A stretch of 64,000 bases of DNA from Prevotellamassilia timonensis (GCF_021531665.1 NZ_JADYUH010000001.1:62001-126000); one strand, 5' to 3'; shown: positions 8,036 through 16,470, counted from the first letter of the stretch. Numbers and translations are program-made. The notes: generated by a model not told the origin, from the letters alone.

Positions 8036-9487
8036 TCATTTTTTCTTTTTTCCGGAAGAGACAGCACTTGTGGTGGATGCCTTGGAGCGGACGCAGCGGA
8101 ACCCGACATAGGAGCGCGGCTGGTTTTGATATTCCCAACTTCTCCACGCCGATTTGATGAGTGACATCGGGTCTTTCCAAGAGCCGCCGCGCACGCTTTT
8201 GCGTTTGAGGACGTAGGGGTCTTCTTTGGCGGCATTATAGACAAGTTGCGGGTTGAGGTCTGCCATGGCGTTGACGCCGGCTTCCGTATAGACCGTGCTG
8301 GTCCACTCGGCAACGTTGCCCGCCATGTCAAAGAGTCCGTTGGAGTTGGCACCGTAGATTCCCACTCGGGATGTGATGAGGTTGCCGTCTTCGGTGTAGT
8401 TCCCTCGGTCGGGTTTGAAGTTTGCGAAGAAGCAGCCGTCTTTCGATTTTGCCTCATCGCCTTGCCAGGGATAGGGATTTCCTTCCTTTCCTCGTGCGGC
8501 ATATTCCCACTCGATTTCAGTCGGGAGACGGTAGCGTTGGATGTAGCGTGCCTGCGGGCCGAGTCCTCGGAGCAGATAGTTCGTTCGCCAAGCGCAGAAA
8601 GCCTCTGCTTGTTCCCAGGTGACGCCGACGACGGGGTAGTCGTTGTAGTTCGGCGAAGAGAAGTAGAGTTTCATGTACTGCTCCTGCTGCGCGTTGGGGA
8701 AGTCGTTCACCCAGCAGGTTGTGTCGGGATAGACGTTGACGATGTAGGTGTTGAGGAAGTCGTAGAGGCTGGAGAGCGGTCGTTCAATGGTTTGACGGAT
8801 GATTTCTCCGTTGTCATTGACGTAGGCTGTGTCTTTGGAAATCATGATGACCTCATCGGGGTCTGCCGGCGCGTCGGTGTTGAGCGAGCGTTCTTTGGGG
8901 TCGAGACGATATTTTCTCAGCGCCGCTTTTTCATAGTCAAAGATTTCGTAGCGATAGATGAGTTGTTTGGCATCCAGCATGACGGTTCCGTCGATGGGAT
9001 GAGTGTAATAGACGCTTTGGATGGCTCTTTCCTGTTCCTCGGTCGGCTTTTTCCAAGGAATGGGTTTTGCCCAGTTGAGATAGGGCTTGACCGGGTCTCC
9101 GTTTCTGTCCTCTTCGATTTTGAAGGTCTCGTCGCCGCCATATTGCGGGTCGGCGAGTCGTTCGCGGATAATGGAGTCTCTAACCCACTCGACGAACTGT
9201 CTGTACATGGAGTTGGTCACTTCGGTTTGGTCCATCCAAAATCCATCGACGGAGATGTCTTTTGAGGGCGTGACGGTTCCCCAGAGCGAATCGTTCTGTT
9301 CAAGTCCGGTTTTGAGGTATCCGCGTTTGACTTCAATCATTCCGAAGGGCGCGGGTTCGTTGAAGGCCATTCCTTTTTGGCCGGTGACTTCGCCTCCGTT
9401 TTGCATGGCTCTGCTGTTTCCGAAGCAGGAAACGAGCAGTCCGCAGAGCGTGGCTGTGAAGAGGATGAAAGGAATCGTGTATTTCAT
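8036..9487 (-). CDS. gldK: Type IX secretion outer-membrane lipoprotein GldK/PorK
   Basis: GldK is an outer-membrane lipoprotein with a formylglycine-generating-enzyme-like (sulfatase-modifying factor) fold that builds the T9SS ring with GldN. The N-terminus is a lipoprotein signal with lipobox LVSC (Cys21). The family words are clear: FWMDQTEVTNSMYRQFVEW near residue 80, PVVGVTWEQAEAFCAWR, RLPTEIEWEYAARG, NGLFDMAGNVAEW and SVRGGSWKD. It is 483 residues, normal for the family. It is first of the gldKLMN set; 200 nt upstream lies porP, with a heptanucleotide array between them. Confidence 0.95.
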   Translation of the reverse strand: MKYTIPFILFTATLCGLLVSCFGNSRAMQNGGEVTGQKGMAFNEPAPFGMIEVKRGYLKTGLEQNDSLWGTVTPSKDISVDGFWMDQTEVTNSMYRQFVEWVRDSIIRERLADPQYGGDETFKIEEDRNGDPVKPYLNWAKPIPWKKPTEEQERAIQSVYYTHPIDGTVMLDAKQLIYRYEIFDYEKAALRKYRLDPKERSLNTDAPADPDEVIMISKDTAYVNDNGEIIRQTIERPLSSLYDFLNTYIVNVYPDTTCWVNDFPNAQQEQYMKLYFSSPNYNDYPVVGVTWEQAEAFCAWRTNYLLRGLGPQARYIQRYRLPTEIEWEYAARGKEGNPYPWQGDEAKSKDGCFFANFKPDRGNYTEDGNLITSRVGIYGANSNGLFDMAGNVAEWTSTVYTEAGVNAMADLNPQLVYNAAKEDPYVLKRKSVRGGSWKDPMSLIKSAWRSWEYQNQPRSYVGFRCVRSKASTTSAVSSGKKKK

Positions 9488-9500
9488 TGTGCTGTTGATA

Positions 9501-9675
9501 GAGTCAAAAGTCTAAGGTCAAGAGTCGATGGTCTATAGTCTATGGTCTACGGTCTATGGTCAATGGTCTATAGTCAATGGTCTATAGTCAATGGTCAAGA
9601 GTCTATAGTCAATGGTCAATGGTCAATGGTCAATGGTCAATGGTCAATGGTCTATAGTCTATGGTCTATGATCGA
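9501..9675. repeat. Heptanucleotide tandem array, 25 units, between porP and gldK
   Basis: The 175 bp divide exactly into 25 heptamers of the form NNGTCNA, chiefly TGGTCAA, TGGTCTA and TAGTCTA; the last unit reads TGATCGA. The array begins 13 nt upstream of the gldK start and ends 13 nt after the porP stop. Arrays of this kind can change copy number by slippage, so the gldK leader length may vary between strains. Confidence 0.92.
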
Positions 9676-9687
9676 AGATTGTTTTTG

Positions 9688-10635
9688 TCAGAGGAATCGT
9701 ACGCTTCGGTGCAGGTTTTTGCCTCGTTTGCTAAAGTTGAGGTCGAGGCGATAGGCGAGCGTGATTTCGTGCTGCCCCGCGCCGAATCCGATGCCTTCGG
9801 TGTTGGCTTCGTAGGAATAACTGAGGTCCACGCCGTGGAAGGTTCCTCCGACAAAGCCGGTGACAGAGTGTTGCGGGCTGTAGGTCACGCCGCCGTAGAG
9901 GCGTTTGCGTTCGTTTTCATAAATCAGCCGCGCCGTCACGTCTGCGCGGAACTCCGTGCCGTCGTAGCGCAAGATGGCAGAAGGTGCTAATGTAAAAAAC
10001 GACCTTTTGGGCGTAATATTGTATCCACAAATAAAATTATATGTGCGTTCTACCTTCATTTCGTTGGTTTCGCCCAGCAAAACCGTGGGCGCGGTGAGGT
10101 GTTGCGCTGCTAATCCCGCGTACCATTTCTTATGTGTGAACCATATTCCGGCGGAGGCATCGAATTTTGAACCGCTGAGGTCTGTGGTTGGGAAAGCCGG
10201 GTCGTTGGCGTCGCCCAAATCCGCCTTTGAACCGTTCACGCTTTCGTTCAGCATGTCCGCCGAGGCTCCGATGCTCATGTTTCCACCGAAGAGTTTGAAG
10301 TGAAAGGCATACATGAGCGAAAACCTTTTGTGTGAGAACAGACCGAACTCGTCGTTCATGAAACTGGCGCCCACGCCGTGGCGTGTTTTTCCCAGTTGCA
10401 ACGCGATGTCCGCTTCGGCAATCATTGAAGAGCCTGCGTCCTCGTAGCCTGCCGCGTGGGTTTGAATGGCTCCCACGATGTTCAGTTGTGGTGTGCGTCC
10501 GGTTGCTGCCGGGTTAAGTGTGGGTTCCAGTTGCCAATAGTGAGCAAATGCCGGGTCTTGTTGTGCCCGAACGGTGAGGGCGGCGACAAGAACCGACAGC
10601 AGGGTCAGAAGTCGAAGTGTGTGGAGTGAGCGCAT
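9688..10635 (-). CDS. porP: Type IX secretion membrane protein PorP/SprF
   Basis: PorP/SprF proteins are outer-membrane beta-barrels of the T9SS that link the machinery to client delivery or adhesin anchoring. The 315-residue product has a signal peptide ending LTVRAQ and the family hallmark DPAFAHYWQLEPTLNPAATG directly after it. The rest alternates beta strands (HKRFSLMYAFHFKLFGGNMSIG) and ends in a polar, basic tail (NLHRSVRFL). It is the first gene of the minus-strand T9SS cluster, with a TACTTTTGC promoter element about 145 nt upstream. Confidence 0.93.
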   Translation of the reverse strand: MRSLHTLRLLTLLSVLVAALTVRAQQDPAFAHYWQLEPTLNPAATGRTPQLNIVGAIQTHAAGYEDAGSSMIAEADIALQLGKTRHGVGASFMNDEFGLFSHKRFSLMYAFHFKLFGGNMSIGASADMLNESVNGSKADLGDANDPAFPTTDLSGSKFDASAGIWFTHKKWYAGLAAQHLTAPTVLLGETNEMKVERTYNFICGYNITPKRSFFTLAPSAILRYDGTEFRADVTARLIYENERKRLYGGVTYSPQHSVTGFVGGTFHGVDLSYSYEANTEGIGFGAGQHEITLAYRLDLNFSKRGKNLHRSVRFL

Positions 10636-10779
10636 GAAATGTTTGTTCAGTTTGCGAGGCTCGCAGGATGAGGAAAGAGTGGCTTGGGTGGTGTGGGTGC
10701 TGCGGCATTGGCGAGGAAGGAGCGGATGGAATGTCCTTTGGTATTCATTCCGTGGCGGTTGCCGCTTTGGCGAGCACGG

Positions 10780-10788
10780 GCAAAAGTA
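10780..10788 (-). promoter_or_regulatory. Bacteroidetes -7 element upstream of porP
   Basis: On the minus strand the sequence reads TACTTTTGC, matching the TAnnTTTGC box. Transcription would start near 10773, giving a leader of about 138 nt before porP. No clear -33 TTTG is visible. Confidence 0.6.
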
Positions 10789-10863
10789 CGAAGTTTTTTT
10801 CTAACAGTTTCACAGTGTGACACATTATCCAAGAATCCCTCTTCGCAAGCCATCGCAAGACAA

Positions 10864-10901
10864 AGTCTGCGGAACGAGCGCGTTGGTTCGTTCCGCAGAC
10901 T
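10864..10901 (-). terminator. Terminator hairpin of the DUF2795 gene
   Basis: AGTCTGCGGAACGA (10864-10877) and TCGTTCCGCAGACT (10888-10901) form a perfect 14-bp stem 28 nt beyond the stop codon. Reading on the minus strand it is followed by TTTGTC, a short T run. Confidence 0.7.
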
Positions 10902-10929
10902 GTTTTCGTGAATCTTGTTGCGATTCTTT

Positions 10930-11151
10930 TCAATATTCGTCCTCGTTGAAGAGGAAGTCTTCTTTTGTTGGATAGTCGGGCCAAACGTCTTCGATGGTTT
11001 CGTAGATTTCGCCCTCGTCTTCAAGTTCTTGCAGGTTTTCGACCACTTCCATCGGTGCACCCGAACGCATGGCGTAGTCAATCAATTCATCTTTTGATGC
11101 AGGCCAGGGCGCATCTTCCAACTTTGAAGCTAATTCCAATGTCCAGTACAT
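10930..11151 (-). CDS. DUF2795 domain protein
   Basis: This 73-residue acidic protein (MYWTLELASKLEDAPWPASK...) is very like a short family conserved throughout Bacteroidales. The DUF2795 part is SKDELIDYAMRSGAPMEVVENLQEL, followed by an acidic tail ending FLFNEDEY. There is no signal peptide, so it is cytoplasmic. The biochemical role of the family is unknown to me. It has its own promoter element at 11205-11213 and a strong terminator, so it looks like an independently expressed single gene. Confidence 0.88.
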   Translation of the reverse strand: MYWTLELASKLEDAPWPASKDELIDYAMRSGAPMEVVENLQELEDEGEIYETIEDVWPDYPTKEDFLFNEDEY

Positions 11152-11204
11152 GATTGTCTAAATTATTTAGTTAGTGATTTTGTTTTGCTATCTCAAATGT
11201 GGGC

Positions 11205-11213
11205 GCAAAAATA
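11205..11213 (-). promoter_or_regulatory. Bacteroidetes -7 element for the DUF2795 gene
   Basis: The minus strand reads TATTTTTGC, a good TAnnTTTGC match, 54 nt upstream of the start codon. Confidence 0.65.
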
Positions 11214-11242
11214 AGACTTTTCAGAGAAAAAGCTTAGTGTTT

Positions 11243-11782
11243 TCACACTTTCTTTTCTTCTGTCCCCGCGAGTGCGTTGATTTTCCGCGAAAGGAGGTAG
11301 AGAAAGTCGGAAAGACGGTTGAGAAAGATGAGGGAACAAGCCGGAATGGCTTCTTCGCCGAGCCGCCACGTTGCACGCTCAGCGCGTCGGCAGATGCAGC
11401 GTGCCACGTGGGTTTCCGCGGCGGCAGTGCATCCGCCGGGAATTCGGAAGCCGTCAAAACGAAGCTCATGGTCTTTCACCATGGCATCCATGGTTTTCTC
11501 CAAGGCTTTGATGTCTTCATCGGTGGGCTGGTTTGCGGAATTGGGAGCCGCCACGGCTTGTGCGCCGATGGCGAAGAGGATGCGCTGGGTGCGAAGGATG
11601 AGTGCCGTTTCAGTTTTCAGTTTGTCTGAGATTTCGGGTGAGAGTTGGCAGAGGAGCAGTCCGAGATGAGCGTTCAGTTCGTCAAGTGCTCCGACGGCTT
11701 CCATTCTGTCGTCCGTTTTTGCGCATCGTTCTCCGTTTGCAAGATCTGTGGTGCCGTGGTCACCTGTGCGTGTGTATATCAT
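11243..11782 (-). CDS. PduO-type ATP:cob(I)alamin adenosyltransferase
   Basis: This enzyme transfers the adenosyl group of ATP to cob(I)alamin or cobyrinic acid a,c-diamide to make coenzyme B12. The 179-residue sequence has the family blocks: YTRTGDHGTTDLANGERCAK at the N-terminus (ATP site), DDRMEAVGALDELNAHLGLLL, and IPGGCTAAAETHVARCICRRAER near residues 120-142. Length is normal for the PduO type (about 180). It lies 79 nt after a degenerate methyltransferase gene on the same strand. No B12-dependent enzyme or other cobalamin gene is in the window, so the pathway context is not local. Confidence 0.92.
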   Translation of the reverse strand: MIYTRTGDHGTTDLANGERCAKTDDRMEAVGALDELNAHLGLLLCQLSPEISDKLKTETALILRTQRILFAIGAQAVAAPNSANQPTDEDIKALEKTMDAMVKDHELRFDGFRIPGGCTAAAETHVARCICRRAERATWRLGEEAIPACSLIFLNRLSDFLYLLSRKINALAGTEEKKV

Positions 11783-11861
11783 AAGGTTTGTGTGGCTGAG
11801 GGGATGTTTGAGAAGATTTGTGGGAGGGTCCGGGTGGCTGAAAAGCCGTGGTTGTCGGGCG

Positions 11862-12440
11862 TCAGAAATAGTTTATGGTACGGTGTTCTCGTTGCAGGTC
11901 AGGTCGGAAGAAAATCAGTCCGAAGTCTGCGAGGTCGAAAGAGACTTGTGCTTTTTCGTGGGCGAGCAGTTTTTTCCATGCGCGGCTTCGTTGTTTTGAT
12001 GCGGCGATGTGTGCGACGATGAGCAAGCCTTTGGGTTGGAGCAAGTCCATCATTTCGCTCCATTTTTCCGGTGGGAAGTTTGTTCCGAGGCAAATCAGGG
12101 TGGCAGGTCCCGGTTTTTCGAGGAAGACAGAGGATTTGGACCCCATTTTCAGTGCGGTTCGTGCTGTGTTTTCTTCGCCGAGTGCTTCGTATGCGGTTTT
12201 GGCGTGTGCGAAGTTTGCGAGTCTGAAGAGCAGTTTGTAGTCTTTGAGTCTGAATTTGTGGCTGGATTCTTGTCGGTAGAGTTTTTCCAGCGCGTCGTAG
12301 GCATAGTATTCTCCCTTTTCGTAGATGACCCCTGTCACGAACTGAAAGGCAAAGGGCGAGTGAATGCCGTAGCCGCATCGGTGTCGAAATCTTTTGAGCC
12401 AGCGGAAGGGGCGTAGCAGACAGGAGAGCGCTCTTTTCAT
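11862..12440 (-). CDS. Degenerate class I methyltransferase-like protein
   Basis: The start chosen is the ATG giving MKRALSCLLRPFRWLK; the frame runs further upstream but without support. The 192-residue product has the N-terminal block GIHSPFAFQFVTGVIYE and the C-terminal block DLADFGLIFFRPDL, which I associate with a Bacteroidetes family of putative SAM-dependent methyltransferases of about 250 residues. The glycine-rich SAM-binding motif expected between them is missing: the middle reads AHAKTAYEALGEENTART and the protein is shorter than usual. It may have lost catalysis or taken a new role. It is followed on the same strand by the corrinoid adenosyltransferase. Confidence 0.6.
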   Translation of the reverse strand: MKRALSCLLRPFRWLKRFRHRCGYGIHSPFAFQFVTGVIYEKGEYYAYDALEKLYRQESSHKFRLKDYKLLFRLANFAHAKTAYEALGEENTARTALKMGSKSSVFLEKPGPATLICLGTNFPPEKWSEMMDLLQPKGLLIVAHIAASKQRSRAWKKLLAHEKAQVSFDLADFGLIFFRPDLQREHRTINYF

Positions 12441-12590
12441 GTTGAAAAACGTTGAAGAAGTATTAAGGAGATTTTTACAAACTGAGGCTGTTAAGAAGTT
12501 GTTAAGTGCGCGATTTGTAAAAGTGAACCCCACAAATTGATGGGTTACGGGTTAAAAGATGTTTAGTTTCTTCTGTTTTTTTCTTTCTCT

Positions 12591-12623
12591 TTTGGTGAAA
12601 GCCTGGGAGTCCGATACTTTTGC
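12591..12623 (+). promoter_or_regulatory. Promoter of the candidate small RNA at 12.63 kb
   Basis: TTTG at 12591-12594, 20 nt, then TACTTTTGC at 12615-12623: a full match to the Bacteroidetes -33/-7 arrangement. The nearest downstream coding gene on this strand is over 6 kb away. Confidence 0.75.
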
Positions 12624-12629
12624 ACCGTG

Positions 12630-12689
12630 TTTTTCATAGTATTAGATTTAAGGTTAACAAGGTTGGGATACGTTTGTATCCCTTTTTTC
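12630..12689 (+). ncRNA. Candidate small RNA of about 60 nt with its own promoter and terminator
   Basis: After the promoter comes a leader containing TTCATAGTATTAGATTTAAG and then an intrinsic terminator, GGGATAC-GTTT-GTATCCC (12665-12682) followed by TTTTTT. The leader resembles, from memory, a short conserved sequence seen repeatedly between genes in Bacteroidales genomes, where the terminator stem varies and the leader does not. No open reading frame of note is present. It stands alone between two minus-strand genes. Function is unknown. Confidence 0.65.
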
Positions 12690-12777
12690 AAAGGTAAACC
12701 TCTTCCCCACCCCTTTTTTTAGGGTTCAAAGGAAGCTCGTTACGCTGTGAAGCGGGAGTAAATCTGGATTTAATTTT

Positions 12778-12824
12778 GAGCCTGCACGAACGCCCCGAAG
12801 GGTTTTGTGCAGGCTCTTTTTGTT
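12778..12824 (+). terminator. Intrinsic terminator between the small RNA and upp
   Basis: GAGCCTGCAC (12778-12787) pairs with GTGCAGGCTC (12807-12816), followed by TTTTT on the plus strand. On the minus strand, where upp ends at 12837, the stem is followed by AAAA, so its T-tract fits plus-strand RNA. It may stop read-through of the small RNA towards upp, or also act as a 3' stem for upp. Confidence 0.65.
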
Positions 12825-12836
12825 TTCTTTTTTTGT

Positions 12837-13490
12837 TCAGATTTTGATGCCGAAGGAAAGGTCTCCGGCGTCTCCGAGTCCCGGAACGATGTAGGCGTCA
12901 TCGTTGAGGATGGGGTCCACGGCTGCGACCCAGAGTGTGACGTTGTCTTCCGGGAACGCCTTTTTTAGGTGTTCGATGCCTTCTTGTGCGGCGATTGCGC
13001 AGCAGATGTGCAGTGTTTTTGGTTTTCCGTGTGTGAGGAAGGCTTTGTAGGAGAGTTCGAGGCTTCCGCCTGTGGCGAGCATGGGATCCACCATGAGGAA
13101 GGTGCAGTCAGTCAAGTCCGGTGCGGCGATATACTCCACGTGGATTTTGATGTCTTCTTTGTAGCCTTCTTCGCGATATGCGGCGACGAAGGCGGAGTCT
13201 GCCTGGTCGAACGTGTCAAGGAATCCTTCGTGGAAGGCGAGTCCGGCTCTCAGCACGGTGCCGACGACGATGCGGTCATCGTAGGTTGGCACTTTTTTCA
13301 CGCCGAGTGGTGTTGTGATGTCTTTTTCGGAGTAGTGGAGGGTGCGGCTCACCTCGTATGCCATGGCTCTTGCGACTCGTTCCATGTTTCTTCGGAAGAG
13401 CGTTTTGTTTCCTTGTGTGTTCACGTCGCGCAGTTGCGCCATGTGACAGTTGATGACGGATGAGTGTTCACCCAGATTGATGACTTTCAT
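12837..13490 (-). CDS. upp: Uracil phosphoribosyltransferase
   Basis: Upp converts uracil and PRPP to UMP in pyrimidine salvage. The 217-residue protein shows the PRPP loop FLMVDPMLATGGSLELSYKA at about 129-148 and the uracil-binding C-terminal block AYIVPGLGDAGDLSFGIKI. The N-terminus MKVINLGEHSSVINCHMAQLRD is typical of the Bacteroidetes branch. It starts 31 nt after the sialidase stop on the same strand with no clear promoter between, so it may be partly read from the sialidase transcript. Confidence 0.96.
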   Translation of the reverse strand: MKVINLGEHSSVINCHMAQLRDVNTQGNKTLFRRNMERVARAMAYEVSRTLHYSEKDITTPLGVKKVPTYDDRIVVGTVLRAGLAFHEGFLDTFDQADSAFVAAYREEGYKEDIKIHVEYIAAPDLTDCTFLMVDPMLATGGSLELSYKAFLTHGKPKTLHICCAIAAQEGIEHLKKAFPEDNVTLWVAAVDPILNDDAYIVPGLGDAGDLSFGIKI

Positions 13491-13521
13491 TTTTTCGTCT
13501 TAATTTTATATACTCCACCTT

Positions 13522-16470
13522 TCACCGTGCGAGACGTTTTTTTCTGTCCGAGCTGATGTAGATTCCAGTTGCGGGAGCGTGAAGGAGTTGTCGTCCGGTG
13601 AGGTCATAGAATTTCAGGCTTTCGTTTTTTGTTTCGTCCGCCACGTTCAGGATGGCAGTGAGTTGTTCTCCTGTGGGAACGATTTTCCATTTGGATGCTT
13701 CTTCTGTGTCCGCCCATCCGACGACGGAGCAAGATTCGAGTTTGTTGTCGTGGAGCCAGGCGTGTGCCGTGTTGGTGGAGGTGGTGCTTTTGAGCGTGCT
13801 CCATCCTTCGGCGGAAGAAGTGACCAGATATTTTTCGGCTTCAGTTTCCGAGGCTCTGGGCACGGCTGAGAAGTCAACGCCAATTTTTCCCACGTAGGTG
13901 TCCGCTTCTTTGTTATAGATTTTCCAGGTTCCGTCTTCGTTTTCGAAGAAGACAAATTTGGCAGTTTCTGCTGTTCCGTCAGTTGTGCCGGTGAATCGGT
14001 CAGACGCCACAGTCATGAAGTGGCCGCTGTGTGCTTTGTTTTGAATCGTATAGACTTTCCGGTTTTCAAGTTTGATGGCAGCGTTTTGAAAGGCATCTTC
14101 GATGAGGTTGCATGCGTTCAGATAGCCTTCCATGGTAGGGTTGTTCTCATAGACTGTTTCCACGTTGGCGAGTGCTTGTTCCAGTTCTTGAGTTTTACTT
14201 TTGTCGAGCATTCCCACGGCGTTTCCGGTGGGCAGTCCCTTTTTTGCATCGATTTTTTCTTTCAGGAGCGCCTTGATGTAGTCCGTGTGGTTGATTTCTT
14301 TCTTGAAAGTGTAGGCTCCGTTTGTGATGTCCTCGAGGCTGTAGGATTTATAGACATTTGTGTAGTCAGCCCCGTAGGTTGATTCCTCATAGAGGAAGGC
14401 AATGGAGTCGTTTGCCTGCATTATCATGGTGGAGTAGGCAGAGCCGATGTAGGATGCTTGGTGGTTTCCGTCCCAGTTTGCAGCAAAGGTGTTGGGGTCT
14501 GCCATGTCTTCGAGTGAAGCGAGTTCTTTGTAGTAGATTCCGACGTTTTGACGTGAGGAAGCCATGGGAACGGATTGTAGTGCGACATAGACTTCTTTTC
14601 CGTCGCTGTTTCGGACGGCGGGCACAATCATGATTTCTCCGTTGCAGTCAGCGCCGAAGGTTCCGTTGTTGGAGGCTTGTGATTTAGCCACGGTTCCCCA
14701 TTTTCCTTCTGCTTTGTTGATGTCTGTGAAGGTGAAGAAGTTGAAGAATCGTCCTCCGCCGGTTCGTGAGCTCAGCACTACTGTTCCGTCAGGCAGTTCT
14801 TCGCATTTGGGTTCGTTTCCGCTTGGTGCGGGGAATTCTTCGTAGCCGAGTGAGTTCCAGGTTTCTCCGAAGTCATCGGAGTAGAGCACGCGGTTGCCGT
14901 TGTCTCTTGTCCAGAGAGCAGCGTAGAGGCGATAGTAGTCTTTCACTTTGACGAGTCGGCTTTGGCAGATGCGTCCTGAGCCGAAGAAGATGGAGCGTAC
15001 GGCGTCTGCGCGGTTGTCGAAGATGGAGTAGATGTCTTCTGTGATGTCCTCGTAGGCTGTCCAGGTTTCTCCGCCGTCATGACTGCGGAATCTTGCCACC
15101 GGGTTGGGGTTTTCGCGAGTTCCTTGTGTGCAAGGCATTTTGCCGCAAACAGAAATCAGGAGCACTTCATTGCTTTCTCTGTCAGCCACCACGGCAGCGT
15201 CTCCGAAGCCGCAGTCTCTGGAAGCGGCGTTTCCGGTTCCGTCACCGATGGTGAATTGAGTTCCCCAAGTTTTTCCGTTGTCTTTTGAGATTCGTGCAAC
15301 GATGTCCACTTCGCCATATCCGATGTCAGCGCGGCAGGGTCTGTAGTCGCTGATGGCGATGAGGTTTCCGTTTTTGGCTGCGGCGAGTGCGGGGATGCGG
15401 TAGGGGATTGCTCCGGAGCGTGTGATGAAGAGGTCTTGTTGCGGTTCGGGTTCAATGAATACTCGGCTCACTTGAACTGTGAAGTCATAGAGCACGACGT
15501 TGTGGTTGTCCCCTTCCACGACGAAAGCCGTGGATTGTTTTTCCAAGCCGCTGACGCTGATGGTTTGTTCTTCGTTGGTGACGTTCATTGTTGTTTCGCC
15601 TGCCTTGATGGTTAGAGCGTTGGCATTGGCGGCAGCGTTTTTGAACTTGAAGTTATAGCCTGTGATGACCCATTCGGCTTCGACGCTCAGTGTGGCTGTG
15701 CAAGAGCCGGTTGTACTGGTGAGATTTTTTCCTGCTGCGATGTTGATGTTAGTTCCGTTGACGCTCATGTTGTTCGCGCCGGTGTTCAGAGTCAGCGTCG
15801 GGCTTGTGGTGGAAGACTGCCAGTTCGAGGCGTAGGTGTGTCCGCTGTTCCAGACAGTGAAAGCGCCGTTGTTGAGATCCACGGTGCAGGTTTTGCTGAC
15901 CGGGGAAATGATGATGGCGGAGCCGTTGTCATAGCCTCGATACCAGAAGGCGAGTGCTCCCCCTCGGATGTTCAGGATGTTGTTGCTATAGCCTTTTTCG
16001 CTGACATAGTATGCTCCTTGCACGGTGAGTGCAGAGCCGTTGCTTGTGGCGGTGGCTGCTTGGAAGTTCCAGAGGTTTGTGTGGGTGGAAGCGTTCAAAG
16101 TTGCGATGTCGGCGAGGATGGCGTAACTTGTTCCGTCGTTGCTGCCTGTGATGGCAGTGGGAGCGGTGAGCGCTTTGGTTGCGCCGGCTTGTTTGTTGAA
16201 AATCATGAAGCCGTCCGTTTCGTTGCCGACGAAACACCAGAGGTTCTCGTCCGCTGCGTTCAGATAGCCTCCGACGGTGATTTTGTTGGCTCCGTTGTTG
16301 TCGGAGATGCGCAGTTTTCCGGCTCCGATGGTCATCGTGTACCACGTTGTGTTTTCGGCAAACTCTCCCGTTGCGGTGAGAGTGGTCGGTGTGAAGGGCA
16401 CGTCAGCCCAGACGCCCACGGAGGTGAAGACCGCGAGGGCAAGGGTTGCTAATCGTTTGATGGTTTTCAT
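13522..16470 (-). CDS. Exported exo-alpha-sialidase with probable T9SS C-terminal signal
   Basis: This enzyme releases terminal sialic acid from host glycans. The 982-residue protein has a signal peptide (MKTIKRLATLALAVFTSVGVWA), an N-terminal beta-sandwich region to about residue 340, then the six-bladed sialidase fold. The fold is marked by the arginine motif YRIP near 357 and Asp-boxes SKDNGKTW, SHDGGETW and SDDFGETW. A further domain (LENRKVYTIQNKAHSGHFM onwards) follows. The end, KFYDLTGRQLLHAPATGIYI, resembles a type IX secretion sorting domain, but the last residues SSDRKKRLAR are more basic than usual. Export by the T9SS encoded nearby is inferred. Tannerella and Bacteroides NanH-type enzymes are the closest concept. 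Confidence 0.9.
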   Translation of the reverse strand: MKTIKRLATLALAVFTSVGVWADVPFTPTTLTATGEFAENTTWYTMTIGAGKLRISDNNGANKITVGGYLNAADENLWCFVGNETDGFMIFNKQAGATKALTAPTAITGSNDGTSYAILADIATLNASTHTNLWNFQAATATSNGSALTVQGAYYVSEKGYSNNILNIRGGALAFWYRGYDNGSAIIISPVSKTCTVDLNNGAFTVWNSGHTYASNWQSSTTSPTLTLNTGANNMSVNGTNINIAAGKNLTSTTGSCTATLSVEAEWVITGYNFKFKNAAANANALTIKAGETTMNVTNEEQTISVSGLEKQSTAFVVEGDNHNVVLYDFTVQVSRVFIEPEPQQDLFITRSGAIPYRIPALAAAKNGNLIAISDYRPCRADIGYGEVDIVARISKDNGKTWGTQFTIGDGTGNAASRDCGFGDAAVVADRESNEVLLISVCGKMPCTQGTRENPNPVARFRSHDGGETWTAYEDITEDIYSIFDNRADAVRSIFFGSGRICQSRLVKVKDYYRLYAALWTRDNGNRVLYSDDFGETWNSLGYEEFPAPSGNEPKCEELPDGTVVLSSRTGGGRFFNFFTFTDINKAEGKWGTVAKSQASNNGTFGADCNGEIMIVPAVRNSDGKEVYVALQSVPMASSRQNVGIYYKELASLEDMADPNTFAANWDGNHQASYIGSAYSTMIMQANDSIAFLYEESTYGADYTNVYKSYSLEDITNGAYTFKKEINHTDYIKALLKEKIDAKKGLPTGNAVGMLDKSKTQELEQALANVETVYENNPTMEGYLNACNLIEDAFQNAAIKLENRKVYTIQNKAHSGHFMTVASDRFTGTTDGTAETAKFVFFENEDGTWKIYNKEADTYVGKIGVDFSAVPRASETEAEKYLVTSSAEGWSTLKSTTSTNTAHAWLHDNKLESCSVVGWADTEEASKWKIVPTGEQLTAILNVADETKNESLKFYDLTGRQLLHAPATGIYISSDRKKRLAR

